Assembly (NCBI GenBank): GCA_013397115.1
Contig: VWZW01004076.1
Location: forward strand, 353,279-417,278
Direction of reading: 5' to 3'
From: Edolisoma coerulescens
Taxonomy: Eukaryota > Chordata > Aves > Passeriformes > Campephagidae
DNA length: 64,000 nucleotides
The notes beneath the pieces were generated by a model that ran no database searches, had not been told where the DNA came from, and saw nothing but the letters and a program-made list of their open reading frames with translations. Position numbers and translations under genes: made by a program. Positions 49,201 to 56,881 of the stretch are shown one piece after another. Position 1 is the stretch's first letter. Every line of letters starts with the position of its first letter.

Positions 49201-52200
49201 GGCCCTTTGGGATGTGTTTTCAGAGCTTTTAGCACTTGAAACAGCAAGGTTAAAGCTTGCTCAGGTTCTGGTTCTTTGGCGTGGACAAGAATGGCACAGT
49301 AGGACACATTTACTGCAATCAGAATATCCTGAGCTGGAAGGGACCCACAAGGATCGTCCAAGTCCAACTCCAATATCATGGGGTGCATCAAGGTTAATTG
49401 GGGATCACCATCCTGTCTTCCTAGAAAGCACTGGCCTGAGCAAGGTGGTTCTTCCAGCTGATGGCTGAACGGTTCAAAGCTCAAGACCTTTTCACACTCC
49501 AGCTGGCTGTTTACACCTTGGGGCTGCTGGGTCTGTGCTCCTGGGAGGTGCTGGAGAGGCTGGGGACCTTTTCTGGGACAGGTTATGTCCTGATTCAATT
49601 TCCTGCTCTTCAATGCTATCTGTGTGACCTTGGGACCTGCTGGTCTGGCCTGTCTCCCTTCCCCCTTGACCACCACCCTCGTTTAAATGGAAATACTGGT
49701 GTTTCCTTCTTTCCCAGGATTTCTGGCAGGTCTTTCCCAACCGATGCTTTTGGCATCGACCTCGAAGCCAACAGGCTGAAAACATATTGATGTTCCTTGT
49801 GAAAAGCAGGAGGGAGAGCAGCTGGAGCTGTGTGCAGTTCCATGGATCTCTCCCTCATTGTTATCTCGGGCCAGCTACGTGCAAAGCACCCGACAAACGG
49901 CTCCGCATCCGCTCCCATCCCGAGAGTTTGCAATTCCGATGGTCAGCATCAAATTAAGGGAAGGGAGTGGAGGCCAACAGAGCTTGCACTTGCCAATGTG
50001 CTTTTTTATTTTAAATGGGTTGGTGGAGCCAGCCACGAGTGCGCATTTCTGGTGCAGCAGTTAAAATAATTAACTTGCTGACAGCGACACATTAAATGAG
50101 CCTCGCTGGGGAGGGGAAAAAAAAAAGTCCACAAAATGGGCATTTGTTGTGCTGGGAGTCCAGGTCCTTGGCCTTGCTAATATGGAGGATGGAAAAAAAT
50201 TTGAGTTTTCTTGCAAATTTCTGTCTTCTCTAAATTGTTCATCTCCCTGGGAAAGGGAAAATGGGAAGAGCGTTGGGAATGTTGAAGCAATCTTTGGAGC
50301 ATCCAGCCCAGGTATTGTTGCTGCTTGGAGGTGAAAGGTGGAGCCTCTCCTGGGATGGCAAATCCAGGCTGGTTCACAGACTCTAAAAGCAAGTCCCAGG
50401 GAAAATCCTTCCCTTAAATGCAAACTTCTCCCCAGAAACTTCAATTGAATGTGCCCTGTTCAGTGTTTGAAGGGACATTCCTGGTGATGGAATCCCAGAA
50501 TGGTTTGGGTTGGAAGGAACATTTAAGACAATCTCATTCCAACCCCCGGCCGTGGGCAGGGACACCTTCCACTCTCCCAGATTGCTCCAAGCCCCATCCA
50601 ACCTGGCCTTGGACACTTCCAGGGATTCAAGGGCAGCCACAGCTTCTCTGAGCAAATGGGAGAGAGGAGGGTGATGTGAGTGATGGAGGAAGCTCAGCGT
50701 CAGCAATGACTCTGGGATCAGCTCAGTGCCACCCACGGCTGCGCCTCTGCGTCACCCACTCTGAATTATTTGGTTGTGTTCATGGAGAAATCGTTCATCT
50801 GTTCAGTTGTGAATCATGAGAAGCAATTGGGATCAATCACAGATGCTCACTCTTCTTTTCACGGCAGTGTGAGGAGCTTGGAGGCTCTCCAAGGCTGGGG
50901 AGGGGGATGTTTGGGTGTCTCTGGTAGTTGCTGCATGATGAGTGTGGAGTGTAGAAGAGGTGGGTGGGTTAAAACTTGGCATTAAAAGGAGCTTTTAATG
51001 AGCTGTGGTTCTGTGTAACTTGGCCTTGGCAAGTGTCTTACCTGCCCTGGCCACAGCAGGAGCAGGGCCTGGAGAGCTTGGATTTGGTGGGTTTGTGCAG
51101 GGATGGGGAGCTCAGCATCCTTTATTCCTCCCTTTGTATCCGATTTCCAAGGTGCTGGGAGCACTAGAAAAGCAGACTTGGATTCTGCTGGAAGCAAAGA
51201 TCAGGCCTGTGTCTCACAGAAATATTAAATCTTGAAAATAAGCACTTTTTTCATGTCTGCAAGTCTCCTGTCCCTTCCAAACACTTAGTGAAGACAGACA
51301 AGAGCTGCTTGCTGTGTGCTCAGCTGTTTTTTCCTGTCCTTTCCCCTCTGTGCCAGTGGTTACTTGAGCTGAGAGCTCTCAATCTCCGCTTGTGCCACCA
51401 AAATTGCCCCAGAGTGGCCAAGGGAATCGAGTTTTAATGCCCAGAAAATAGGAATCAGATGAGCACAATAATTTCAGTCTTCCAGAAAAGACGTCACTAC
51501 CTGCAGGGACCTTGACTGCAGCATCTTTCCCCCCCAGGAGCAGCAATGCTGAGGTGTACTGTAAGATAGCAAAGACTTTTGTTTGTCTAGTCTTGAAGGG
51601 AAACCAGGGATGAAATGCATGCTCAGCATGATTCAGCTTTGGATTGAGTTCTGGGAAGTTGATCAAGTAAAGATCGATCAGGGCTTCAGGACCTGTATTG
51701 GTGCCTCCACAGGGTTCTGCTGTGGTTGTGTGTTCATCTGCAACAGCTTCCAGATGTGCCCTCCTCCCTCAGGTCTCTCTGGGATCCCGGGAGCCAGGCA
51801 GGTTCCTCTTCAGAGGGGTAAATTAATGGGGTTTACCTTTCAGAAGTGAAACAAAATCAGTTTAAAAGCGCTTTTTCTGTCTTTTTTTATTCCCCGTGCT
51901 CAGAAAAGCACCAAAACGGCCACAGAAGTGGGCAGGACCTTTGCCACGATGTTTTCAGACATAACCTTCCGGCAGAAACTCCTGGAAACCAAAACTGAGG
52001 AGGAGTTCAAGGAGGCCTTAGTGCACCAACGCCACTTGCTGACGGTGGCGAATCAGAGACCCTCAGGGAAGAGCGATGGGCACAAGTCACACGGTAACAA
52101 ACCACTCAAGGTAAGGCTTGGCCAGCACCTCTGCCATGCCCCTGCTGTCCAAATGCATCATTCCAAGGGGATTTGGGGTGAGGAGGTGAACACCTGAGGC

Positions 52201-55200
52201 CAATGGATGCAGCAGCATTCCCAGCAAGCTCCCAGCACTGAGGCTTCCCCGAACGGCTGCTCTGTGCTCATCCACCTTCCTCAGACTCTGCTGTAAAGCT
52301 CCAAAAAAACCACTTCAAAGAGGCAGGTGCTGAAGGGATGCAGAGCAGTTGGGGGTTGAAATGGTTACAGGACTTTGATTCCAGATGCTTAGTCGAGGGT
52401 GGGATTAATGGATCACTGCTCCTTGTCAGTCCAAGGTACTTAATCCTTACAATCAGAAGGCTCTGAAGGAAGCTGCTGCTTGTCTTTCCTGCAGCCAAAA
52501 GACTTCTTGGCCGTCTCTGCACGGTAATTTCACTTAAAAGTTGCCTGTCAGTATTTGGCCCGAATTCTCCCTGTTTGATCTGTAGCTCTGTAAAACATTA
52601 CTTGCTTTGTACTTTAAAGTTCGAGGGAAATGCTGTAACTCAGCTTTCTTTTCTGGAATTTCCTGTGTGTTGGTCATTGCTTTGTTTTTCCGTTCAGAAA
52701 TCCATTCTTTAACCAGACAGCATACCTGAAAAACAAACTGTGCCATCTCCAGTGTGTTGCTCCTGTCCCTGCGTTACAAATAACCCCAAAGCTTTGGGTT
52801 GCCTATAGTGCAGGAGCTGCTTCACTTATCACTATTTTTTTTCCCCCCCCTGGAATAGATTTAAGGGGTTTGATCTGCACATCTGGAAGTGAGCAAAGCT
52901 CATGTTTTTCCTGCAGAATCCCCTTGCTTATAGGTAATGCTTTGAACTTTGCTAGACCCCATACCTGCTCTTAACTTTGCAGAACAAGTCCCGAAACCCT
53001 CTTTAAACCCAGGTCGTGCAAGGCAGGGATATTTGGAGTAGTAATTTAGGTAAAGTAGGTTTAACCCTTTACACCTGGCCTTTCAAAGGGGTTTTTGTTA
53101 CAGCAGTTGAAGTGTCTGGCTCTGTCTTTTGCTAAAAATAGCAAAAAAAAAAGTCTCCAGAGGGTTTTCTGCTCTGTGGTTTGGTGAGGAGGGCTGGAGG
53201 AGACACTGAGCTTGTAGCTGTTGGCCCTGAGGCTGGTGATTCCTGCTGGCCTGCTTGGGAAAGCAGCTTTGGCCAGGCAGAATCCTGATTTCTCCAAGCC
53301 AGTGCTGTAGAGAGTGACACTTCTTCCTTCAGCTCTTGCTTTTGGCATTGACAGCTGCAGGCCTGGATTTGCTGAACTGCTGTTTTTAAACCAGTTTACT
53401 CTTGAGCTCTTGGGAGATGCAGCCTCTGTATCTCCACCTTGCCCTGCCAGCACAAAGAGCTGGGAAGGAGATTTCCTGGCAAGCCAAGCTTTGCCTGGAG
53501 AAGTGAGGTGAGCCCCTGAGCTGGATTCCTCAGCTCCTGAGAGCCATCTCCAGCATCTCCTCCCCTTGTGAAGAGGAAGCATTTAATACAAGCACAAACC
53601 CATGTGAGACCAGGAGTGTAATTACAACCTGTCAGCCACCCCCAGAGAAATAAATACCCTCACTGGAGCCCCGGGACTATGACAAGTGAGCTCTCAGGAA
53701 GGTGTAAAATCTCTGGGTGACATGGAAATCTGCCCTCCTGGGTCCTGCAGGGATGGGAGAGGAAACAGGCCTTAAATTCGGTGTGAGTGGGATTTTTTCA
53801 AGTGCTTGTTTTTACCTCTGCTGCAACACTGAGGGGGATGTGACAGTCACATTCCCTGCTGTGCCCGCAGCACCGTCACTGCGCCTTGGCTCATCTCACA
53901 GCATTATTTAGGCAAGGCTATGTACTCAATCATAATTAAGTCAGCCTGAAATCCTCTTGTTTACTGAGGCATCTAATTGTGATTTTGTTCGTGGAGGAGC
54001 CCCTACCAGCTGTGATGTTTTTCTGGCTGTGATTTTGTGTCCTGTGTGGATTTGCTGAGGGGGCTGTGTGTGCTCAGCGTCAGCAGGAGGGAGGATATGG
54101 AGGATGTAGTATTTTTGCACAGACTTGTGTCTCTGATCTCTGTAAAATACTCATGCAGCCCCCCAGTACGTCTGGGGAGGGTTGAGGAAGGGTCAGAGTT
54201 GTTGGAGCAGATATTTTCTGTTTGGTTTTTAGCTGCTAAGTGCTGGCTTAGCCTCTTGCTCGAACCCAAATAATGGCAAGAAGCTAGGAGGGGATTTGTT
54301 GAATGGAAAGTGGGAAAATTCATGAACTTCATCTATTTGGATAGGTTGGGGGATAAAAGCAGAACCAAAAAGGGCTGTAACTTTGGAGGCCAGTAAACTT
54401 TAGTCTTTTATATTTTTAATTTTTTATCTTCTGTGACTCAGTCTTTAGCAGCCTTCCAGTACCTGCAGGAGGGCTGGAAGGGGACTTGTTGCAAGGGCAT
54501 GGAGTGACAGGACAAGGGGGAATGGCCTTAAGCTGAAAGAGCTAGATTTAGGTATTGGGAACAAGTTCTTCCTGTGAGGGTGATGAGGCCCTGGCACAGG
54601 GTGCCCAGAGAAGCTGTGGCTGCCCCTGGATCCCTGGAAGTGTCCAAGGCCAGGCTGGATGTTGGAGTAACCTGGCACAGTGGGAGATGTCCCTGCCCAT
54701 GGCAGGGGCGTGGCACTGGGTGAGCTTTAAGGTCCCTTCCCACCCAAACCATTTTGGGGTTCTGTGACATCTCTGGTGCAGCCCAGGTTGAGTCTGAGGG
54801 TAGGAGAGCAGAGGGGAAAGCTCAGAGGAGGATCAGCCCTACAGAAGGAACAGCTTTCCCCACAGTTCCCCACTGAGGAAGGAGGTTTCGCTGACACCCC
54901 CTACCCTCGTTTCACACTCACACACACAAGAAACAACTGCATGAAGGAATCAGGGGGGGTCTCAGACATAACCCTCATGCCTTGTGGGACGAGTTAGGCA
55001 ATGCTTTCCTCCTCTCCCAGCTGCTTGGAACAGCCTTTGTGCCTCAGAGCCCCCTCCCTCCTGCCCCGGGCCAGGAGCAGCCACGCTCCTCCTTCCCTGG
55101 AAGATGAGACACCCTGAGCATCCTTCTCCCCGTGCTCACTGCAGCATGATAAGTAAACATCCCAGTCTGAGGCTATTGTGATTCTCTGGCTGACTCATGC

Positions 55201-56881
55201 CTTCAGGAATCTCTTTCTGGGGGAAAAAATTAAATTGCTTTTCGAGTGCATCTGGCTTTCATGTCCAACTCTGCCACCAAATATGGTTGAAGTACTGGGA
55301 TTTTTCGGAAATGCCTACAATGCAGATGTTTTGCTGGTGTCTGCTGGCAAAACATCTGTCTGCTCATCCTGATTGATGAGGTTGGAGTTGAAACTGTCCT
55401 AAAGTTCAAAAAGTTCTACACGTGTATTGACAAATTGCAACAGAATTGACTTAAATATTGAATATTGAGCTGAAATCTGAGATGATGCAGTCACTGATAA
55501 AGGAGCTGGTTCTCTTTTGCACCCCAAACCCCAGTGATTGCTGTGCCCAGTGTATTCCTTCCAAAGGAAAAGATTCCCTTCTTTATTTTGTTTGTGGTTC
55601 TGATTTTCCAGGTGCTGCAAACAGGTGAGTCCCAGGAGAGCAGGCAAAGCTGTGTGTAGTCTATTAAATGGGCGCTGTAGTGTCAAGTCCTTTCTAAAGC
55701 AGTCCTTTTTATCAGTTTCCACATAAACCAGCCAAAGGAAGAGCTCCCTGCTGCTTTGAGATGATCTGTTGGTGTAAATTTTTGTGTCCATGATTTTTAT
55801 TTCCCCCCCTTGCACTCCCTAGCAGAGGTTATAAGTCTTCTGTGTCTGGTTCTGTAACAAATACACGGAATGTTTTAGTTGAGGCAGCTGGGGTTGTTAT
55901 CACTGCATAAAGGTGCATTTGATTTTCAGAGTGGCTCGTGTGCTCTGAGAATAACAGGGAAAAATCTGGCAGGTGCCTCATTTGTAAGTGTTGCCTACCC
56001 TGATGCTTTCCATGTGCTTTCCATAAGGAAGGAGTTGTGAGGAATGGGAGGCTGAGAGTCAATAGCAGCTGTCACATATTCCTGACAAGCTCCTCATTGC
56101 CTGTGGTGAGCAGCAGATCCTATCAGCAATCCCACTGCACCTTGCAGCCCCCCAAACTAGGAATAAAAGGCAAAATGTTGCATTTTTGGAACCCTTTCCC
56201 AGAGTTTTTATTGTCATTTAATGGGCAGGAATTATGGCTCAGTTATGTGGATTTATTGAAGCTTTTTCCCTGTTGATGGAGTTTGAGGTGCAGACAGCCT
56301 GAATTCCCTCACATCTGTTTGAGGTCTCCCTTTCCTATGGCAATACCAAGGAAGAAGCACTTCTTGGGGATCTTTTTTCAGAGGCTTTACATGGATTTGT
56401 GGGAATTTTTGGGTTGGCATCTCAAGGAGAAGTTCTCTGGAGGTATGGGAAAGGCACCTCTGATGTGTTTAACCCTAGGGCGCCCAAGGTCTGATCCTTC
56501 CCAGTGGATCTTCAGCTCTCTCACCTGCAAAACAGGGAATGCAGATAGGAATGGGAGGGGGAAAAGGGAAGGAAGGGAGGAAAACAGGGTGGTCTGGGGG
56601 ATTTTCTCCTTTACAATGCTATGAGGATATAAATTGAATCCCGGCGAGTTTATTTTTATTATCATGACAAGATGGGATTTGAATGCCCTATTCAAAACGA
56701 GCCCTCTCGCTCCCTATCAGGGTTGAATAAGGAGCTTAATCTCTTTAACAATGCATGAGCCTTTGCACTGACACAGCACTTCCTTCCTTTCTTCAGCTGC
56801 ACGACTTTCTCAGTATTGGCAAGGGGATTTCTGATGACATTGCACGACGATTCCCAGTGTACGCGCTGGACTTCACCGATG
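13187..56881 (+). CDS. SLC4A11: SLC4A11, 5' partial: N-terminal cytosolic domain in 8 exons
   Basis: Gene-level entry. Exons are 13187-13237, 24007-24150, 33156-33202, 38333-38564, 39808-39889, 48519-48642, 51904-52110 and 56797-56881. From ATG 13204 they join into 955 nt (318 codons plus one base) with no stop and matching phases at every junction. The product follows human SLC4A11 (remembered sequence) along its length: [99 protein letters not shown]. SLC4A11 is a plasma-membrane protein studied as an electrogenic, ammonia-stimulated H+/OH- transporter and a water pathway, not a bicarbonate carrier. It is important in corneal endothelium, and human mutations cause corneal endothelial dystrophies. 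The part here is the cytosolic domain, which in SLC4 proteins has a phosphotransferase/anion-transporter-like fold. The membrane domain is beyond the window. No frameshift or premature stop is visible in the joined exons. Confidence 0.95.
13714..13751 (+). repeat. 19-bp tandem duplication
   Basis: aacttggatcatctgcctc is followed at once by the same 19 bases with a single c/g difference. Confidence 0.9.
13842..13912 (-). repeat. CR1 LINE 3' fragment
   Basis: Reverse-complement CR1 terminus: tagaatcatggaatgatttt, ggttggaaaaaacctt, then 'ttccaacccc'. Confidence 0.75.
14979..15272. promoter_or_regulatory. CpG-rich intronic patch
   Basis: About 20 CpG in 290 bp, counted by eye, in a region where CpG is otherwise scarce. 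It lies in the first large intron between the two candidate start exons. It could be an unmethylated regulatory element or a first exon; I see no exon I can support in it. Confidence 0.3.
17156..17180. other. Assembly gap, 25 N
   Basis: Twenty-five N between a G8 run/T-rich stretch and a T run. The true length is unknown; homopolymers on both sides explain why it was not resolved. Confidence 0.99.
17601..17633 (+). repeat. (TTTTG)n-like simple repeat
   Basis: Runs of T separated by single or double G, with interruptions, followed a few bases later by a T10 tract. Confidence 0.8.
18141..18296 (-). repeat. CR1 LINE 3' fragment
   Basis: Runs from 'aatcataaagtgatttgag' through 'aggacaccttccacttgacc' to 'ccacagcttccctggg', the reverse complement of the CR1 3' end. 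Confidence 0.85.
20490..20622 (-). repeat. CR1 LINE 3' fragment
   Basis: Well-preserved reverse-complement copy: gaatggtttgggttggaagg, 'ccttgaagatcatccagttcc', then the 'agcaggttgctccaagcccc' segment. Confidence 0.9.
23886..24150 (+). CDS. SLC4A11: Alternative SLC4A11 first exon with distinct N terminus
   Basis: An open frame from ATG 23886 runs unbroken into the homologous exon at 24007 and ends at the donor G|GTGAGT (24150/24151). It would replace the MSRNGYF start with 40 new residues. These begin MAAEASPAMDSDSDSSSAAV and are acidic, serine-rich, and without hydrophobic or signal-peptide character. An in-frame TGA at 23835-23837 closes the frame upstream, as expected for a true 5' exon. 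A second ATG at 23910 has the stronger Kozak context (GCCAGCCATGG, G at -3 and +4). The block is much richer in CpG than the flanking introns, which fits a promoter-proximal exon. Human SLC4A11 also uses several alternative N termini. I infer an internal promoter; the residues upstream of 24007 have no homologue that I recognise, so this could be intronic readthrough. Confidence 0.55.
24007..24150 (+). CDS. SLC4A11: SLC4A11 exon: KCDTDD to FVNVNLE segment
   Basis: The acceptor is ctccttgtcAG at 24005-24006 and the donor G|GTGAGT at 24151. The exon enters and leaves in phase 1. It reads GYLKCDTDDAKEEGAGEE, then [19 protein letters not shown] and NVNLEGAPSAT. The human counterpart has KCDTDD, an acidic stretch, [18 protein letters not shown], so the KCDTDD and [15 protein letters not shown] cores are nearly invariant while the acidic linker differs. 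This is the start of the folded cytosolic domain. The coding bases are GC-rich, unlike the A/T-rich introns on either side. A CR1 fragment starts only 56 bp after the donor. Confidence 0.95.
24206..24320 (-). repeat. CR1 LINE 3' fragment next to exon
   Basis: Begins 56 bp after the donor of the 24007-24150 exon. Contains agtggtttgggttggaaggg and the 'acaccttccactaggccagg' segment. Confidence 0.9.
24776..24902 (+). repeat. CR1 LINE 3' fragment
   Basis: Contains aggccaggttggacgggg, ggaaggtgtccctgcccatg and 'ggaactggatgatctttaag'. Opposite orientation to the copy ~450 bp upstream. Confidence 0.9.
27216..27525 (-). repeat. CR1 LINE 3' fragment, ~310 bp
   Basis: Reverse-complement copy covering the 3' end, ccacagcttctctgggcacc, the 'tctaatctaaatgtcccttc' segment and 'ccccttgtcctggcactcc'. 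The 5' limit is approximate. Confidence 0.88.
27701..27828 (+). repeat. Imperfect tandem repeat, 3 copies of 41-45 bp
   Basis: Units at 27701-27745, 27746-27786 and 27787-27828. Each starts with a '(cat/tct)ttgga' core and ends in a 'ggttttaaaaca' or 'ggttctgaaata' variant. Units 2 and 3 share 'cgttcttgtagtct'-like sequence and are closest to each other. Confidence 0.8.
32236..32349 (+). repeat. CR1 LINE 3' fragment
   Basis: Contains aaggccaggttggatgggac, then 'aaggtcccttccaacccaaa' and the 'ccatgattctctg' end. One of the better-preserved termini. Confidence 0.9.
33156..33202 (+). CDS. SLC4A11: SLC4A11 short exon, 47 nt: GCVLLHTSRK
   Basis: A strong polypyrimidine tract (T10 and CCCCCTC) ends in ttccAG at 33154-33155, and the donor is AAG|GTAAGT at 33203. 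With the single base carried from the previous exon it reads A-ESEGAGCVLLHTSRK and ends in phase 0. Human SLC4A11 has GGCVLLHTSRK at this point. The exon was found by matching the expected peptide and both splice sites. It is too short to stand out as an ORF. No stop and no phase conflict with neighbours. Confidence 0.93.
33828..34033 (+). repeat. CR1 LINE 3' fragment
   Basis: Contains ccctggcacagggtgcccag, gaagctgtggctgcctctgg and the 'ggcactggatgatctttaag' terminus. Confidence 0.92.
34170..34337 (-). repeat. CR1 LINE fragment, different subfamily
   Basis: Reverse-complement copy of a second CR1 type: aatcacagaaccatttaggt, 'cccccagcactgccaaggcc' and 'tccttccagggatggggact'. It differs from the 'gcccagagaagctgtgg' type nearby. 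Confidence 0.8.
35911..36151 (+). repeat. CR1 LINE 3' fragment
   Basis: Contains agagtaggtttagattgggt, ccctggcacagggtgcccag, gtggctgcccctggatccct and the 3' terminus 'cccattccatgactct'. Well preserved. Confidence 0.93.
36392..36726 (+). repeat. CR1 LINE 3' fragment, ~335 bp
   Basis: Starts in 'ggggccttccagtacctgaa', includes 'agtgacaggacaaagggaaa' and ends 'attctatgattctgtga'. With the copy at 35911 it makes two same-strand insertions 240 bp apart, which are separate copies because both contain the terminus. Confidence 0.93.
38333..38564 (+). CDS. SLC4A11: SLC4A11 exon: core of cytosolic domain (YLKLKNF...)
   Basis: Largest exon in the window at 232 nt. The acceptor is caacacAG at 38331-38332 and the donor G|GTAATC at 38565. 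It starts in phase 0 and ends in phase 1. Residues about 76-152 of the MSRNG isoform: YLKLKNFEEEVRAQRDLDGF, then LARASIILDETATSLDDVLR, EMLKHFAEDP, a C-containing stretch and MNTLFTDSGTPREGN. The human protein has the same order, with YLKLKNF, RDLDGFLA, ETATSLD and LFTDAG conserved. It is mostly charged and helical in character with no membrane segment, as expected for the cytosolic regulatory domain. The reading frame stays open upstream of the acceptor by chance (38204-38332), but that part is not conserved. Confidence 0.96.
38565..39807 (+). other. SLC4A11: SLC4A11 intron, 1.2 kb
   Basis: GT-AG intron, the shortest in the window, with a short (TG)n run near 39518. I saw no repeat or second gene in it. 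Confidence 0.85.
39808..39889 (+). CDS. SLC4A11: SLC4A11 exon: [16 protein letters not shown]
   Basis: The acceptor is cttttcccAG at 39806-39807 and the donor AT|GTAAGT at 39890. Phase 1 in and phase 2 out, 82 nt. It encodes [17 protein letters not shown], then VQYQQSWLCI, with only one or two residues different from human (V-R-Y-Q-Q in human). The last codon (Ile) is split with the next exon, 8.6 kb away. Strong conservation suggests this segment lies in the structural core of the cytosolic domain; that is inference from identity alone. Confidence 0.96.
43997..44088 (+). repeat. Direct repeat copy 1 (pair with 44311-44404)
   Basis: Shares 'tgttctttg(g/a)g(c/t)tcag', 'taagggcctctcc' and 'gagagctgaagctct' in the same order with 44311-44404, about 220 bp further on. 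Not recognised as CR1. Family unknown. Confidence 0.75.
44216..44298 (-). repeat. CR1 LINE fragment, second subfamily
   Basis: Contains cagaatcatgaaggttggaa, 'gtccaaccattaacgcagca' and 'ccacgtccccaagtgccaca'. It sits between the two copies of the direct repeat at 43997 and 44311. Confidence 0.75.
44311..44404 (+). repeat. Direct repeat copy 2 (pair with 43997-44088)
   Basis: Diverged second copy of the 92-bp segment at 43997. On the minus strand both copies keep an open frame with RASAL and GGEALK in common. This may be trace of a coding repeat or simply the result of nucleotide identity. Confidence 0.75.
47713..47752 (+). repeat. 20-bp tandem duplication
   Basis: Two adjacent 20-base units of the form caggaaaagt(gg/ta)cagctaac, differing at two positions. 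Confidence 0.88.
48519..48642 (+). CDS. SLC4A11: SLC4A11 exon: [19 protein letters not shown]
   Basis: The acceptor is ccctgacAG at 48517-48518 and the donor ATG|GTGAGT at 48643. The exon has 124 nt, phase 2 in and phase 0 out. It completes the split Ile and reads [20 protein letters not shown], then [20 protein letters not shown] and M. The human version is [41 protein letters not shown], so substitutions are few and conservative. The FVILVLAPP strand fits the central beta-sheet of the SLC4 cytosolic fold. The internal ATG is not a start. Confidence 0.97.
49318..49380 (-). repeat. Possible CR1 fragment
   Basis: Short stretch 'cctgagctggaagggaccca' followed by 'ggatcgtccaagtccaactc' resembles the 3' end of an older CR1 type. 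Too short for certainty. Confidence 0.5.
50489..50654 (-). repeat. CR1 LINE 3' fragment
   Basis: Contains agaatggtttgggttggaag, gggacaccttccactctccc, 'ccaacctggccttggacact' and ccacagcttctctg. Well preserved. Confidence 0.92.
51904..52110 (+). CDS. SLC4A11: SLC4A11 exon: FATMFSD / [12 protein letters not shown] plus variable linker
   Basis: The acceptor is cccgtgctcAG at 51902-51903 and the donor AAG|GTAAGG at 52111. It is phase 0 at both ends and 207 nt long. It reads [51 protein letters not shown], then a hydrophilic Ser/Lys/His/Gly stretch ending KSHGNKPLK. The first two thirds are nearly identical to human. The last third aligns only loosely with the human linker (which has SLPAHRHPEPPK) and is shorter. 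This is the flexible tether between the cytosolic and membrane domains in SLC4 proteins. An internal GT at 52094 would shift the frame and is unlikely to be the main donor. Confidence 0.95.
52111..56796 (+). other. SLC4A11: SLC4A11 intron, 4.7 kb
   Basis: GT-AG intron with one long CR1 fragment at 54451-54767 (+). The rest is unremarkable A/T-rich sequence with no exon I can support. Confidence 0.85.
54451..54767 (+). repeat. CR1 LINE 3' fragment, ~315 bp
   Basis: Starts 'gccttccagtacctgcagga', includes 'agtgacaggacaagggggaa' and ccctggcacagggtgcccag, and ends in a degraded terminus 'aaaccattttggggttctg'. Confidence 0.92.
56797..56881 (+). CDS. SLC4A11: SLC4A11 exon: GKGISDDIARRFP...DFTDG, last exon in window
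   Basis: The acceptor is ccttcttcAG at 56795-56796 and the donor G|GTACGT at 56882. Phase 0 in, phase 1 out, 85 nt. It encodes LHDFLSIGKGISDDIARRF and [10 protein letters not shown], matching human [29 protein letters not shown]. In human this is followed by IIGKNKAVGKYITTT and the first membrane span. I looked for that next exon through the rest of the window and did not see it, so this is the last coding segment here. The following intron is longer than 7.1 kb. Confidence 0.96.

Larger units (their letters stand above)
48643..51903 (+). other. SLC4A11: SLC4A11 intron, 3.3 kb
   Basis: GT-AG intron. Contains a CR1 fragment at 50489-50654 (-), a weaker CR1-like piece near 49318-49380 (-), and a small CpG cluster at 49865-49940. 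No coding segment recognised. Confidence 0.85.
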
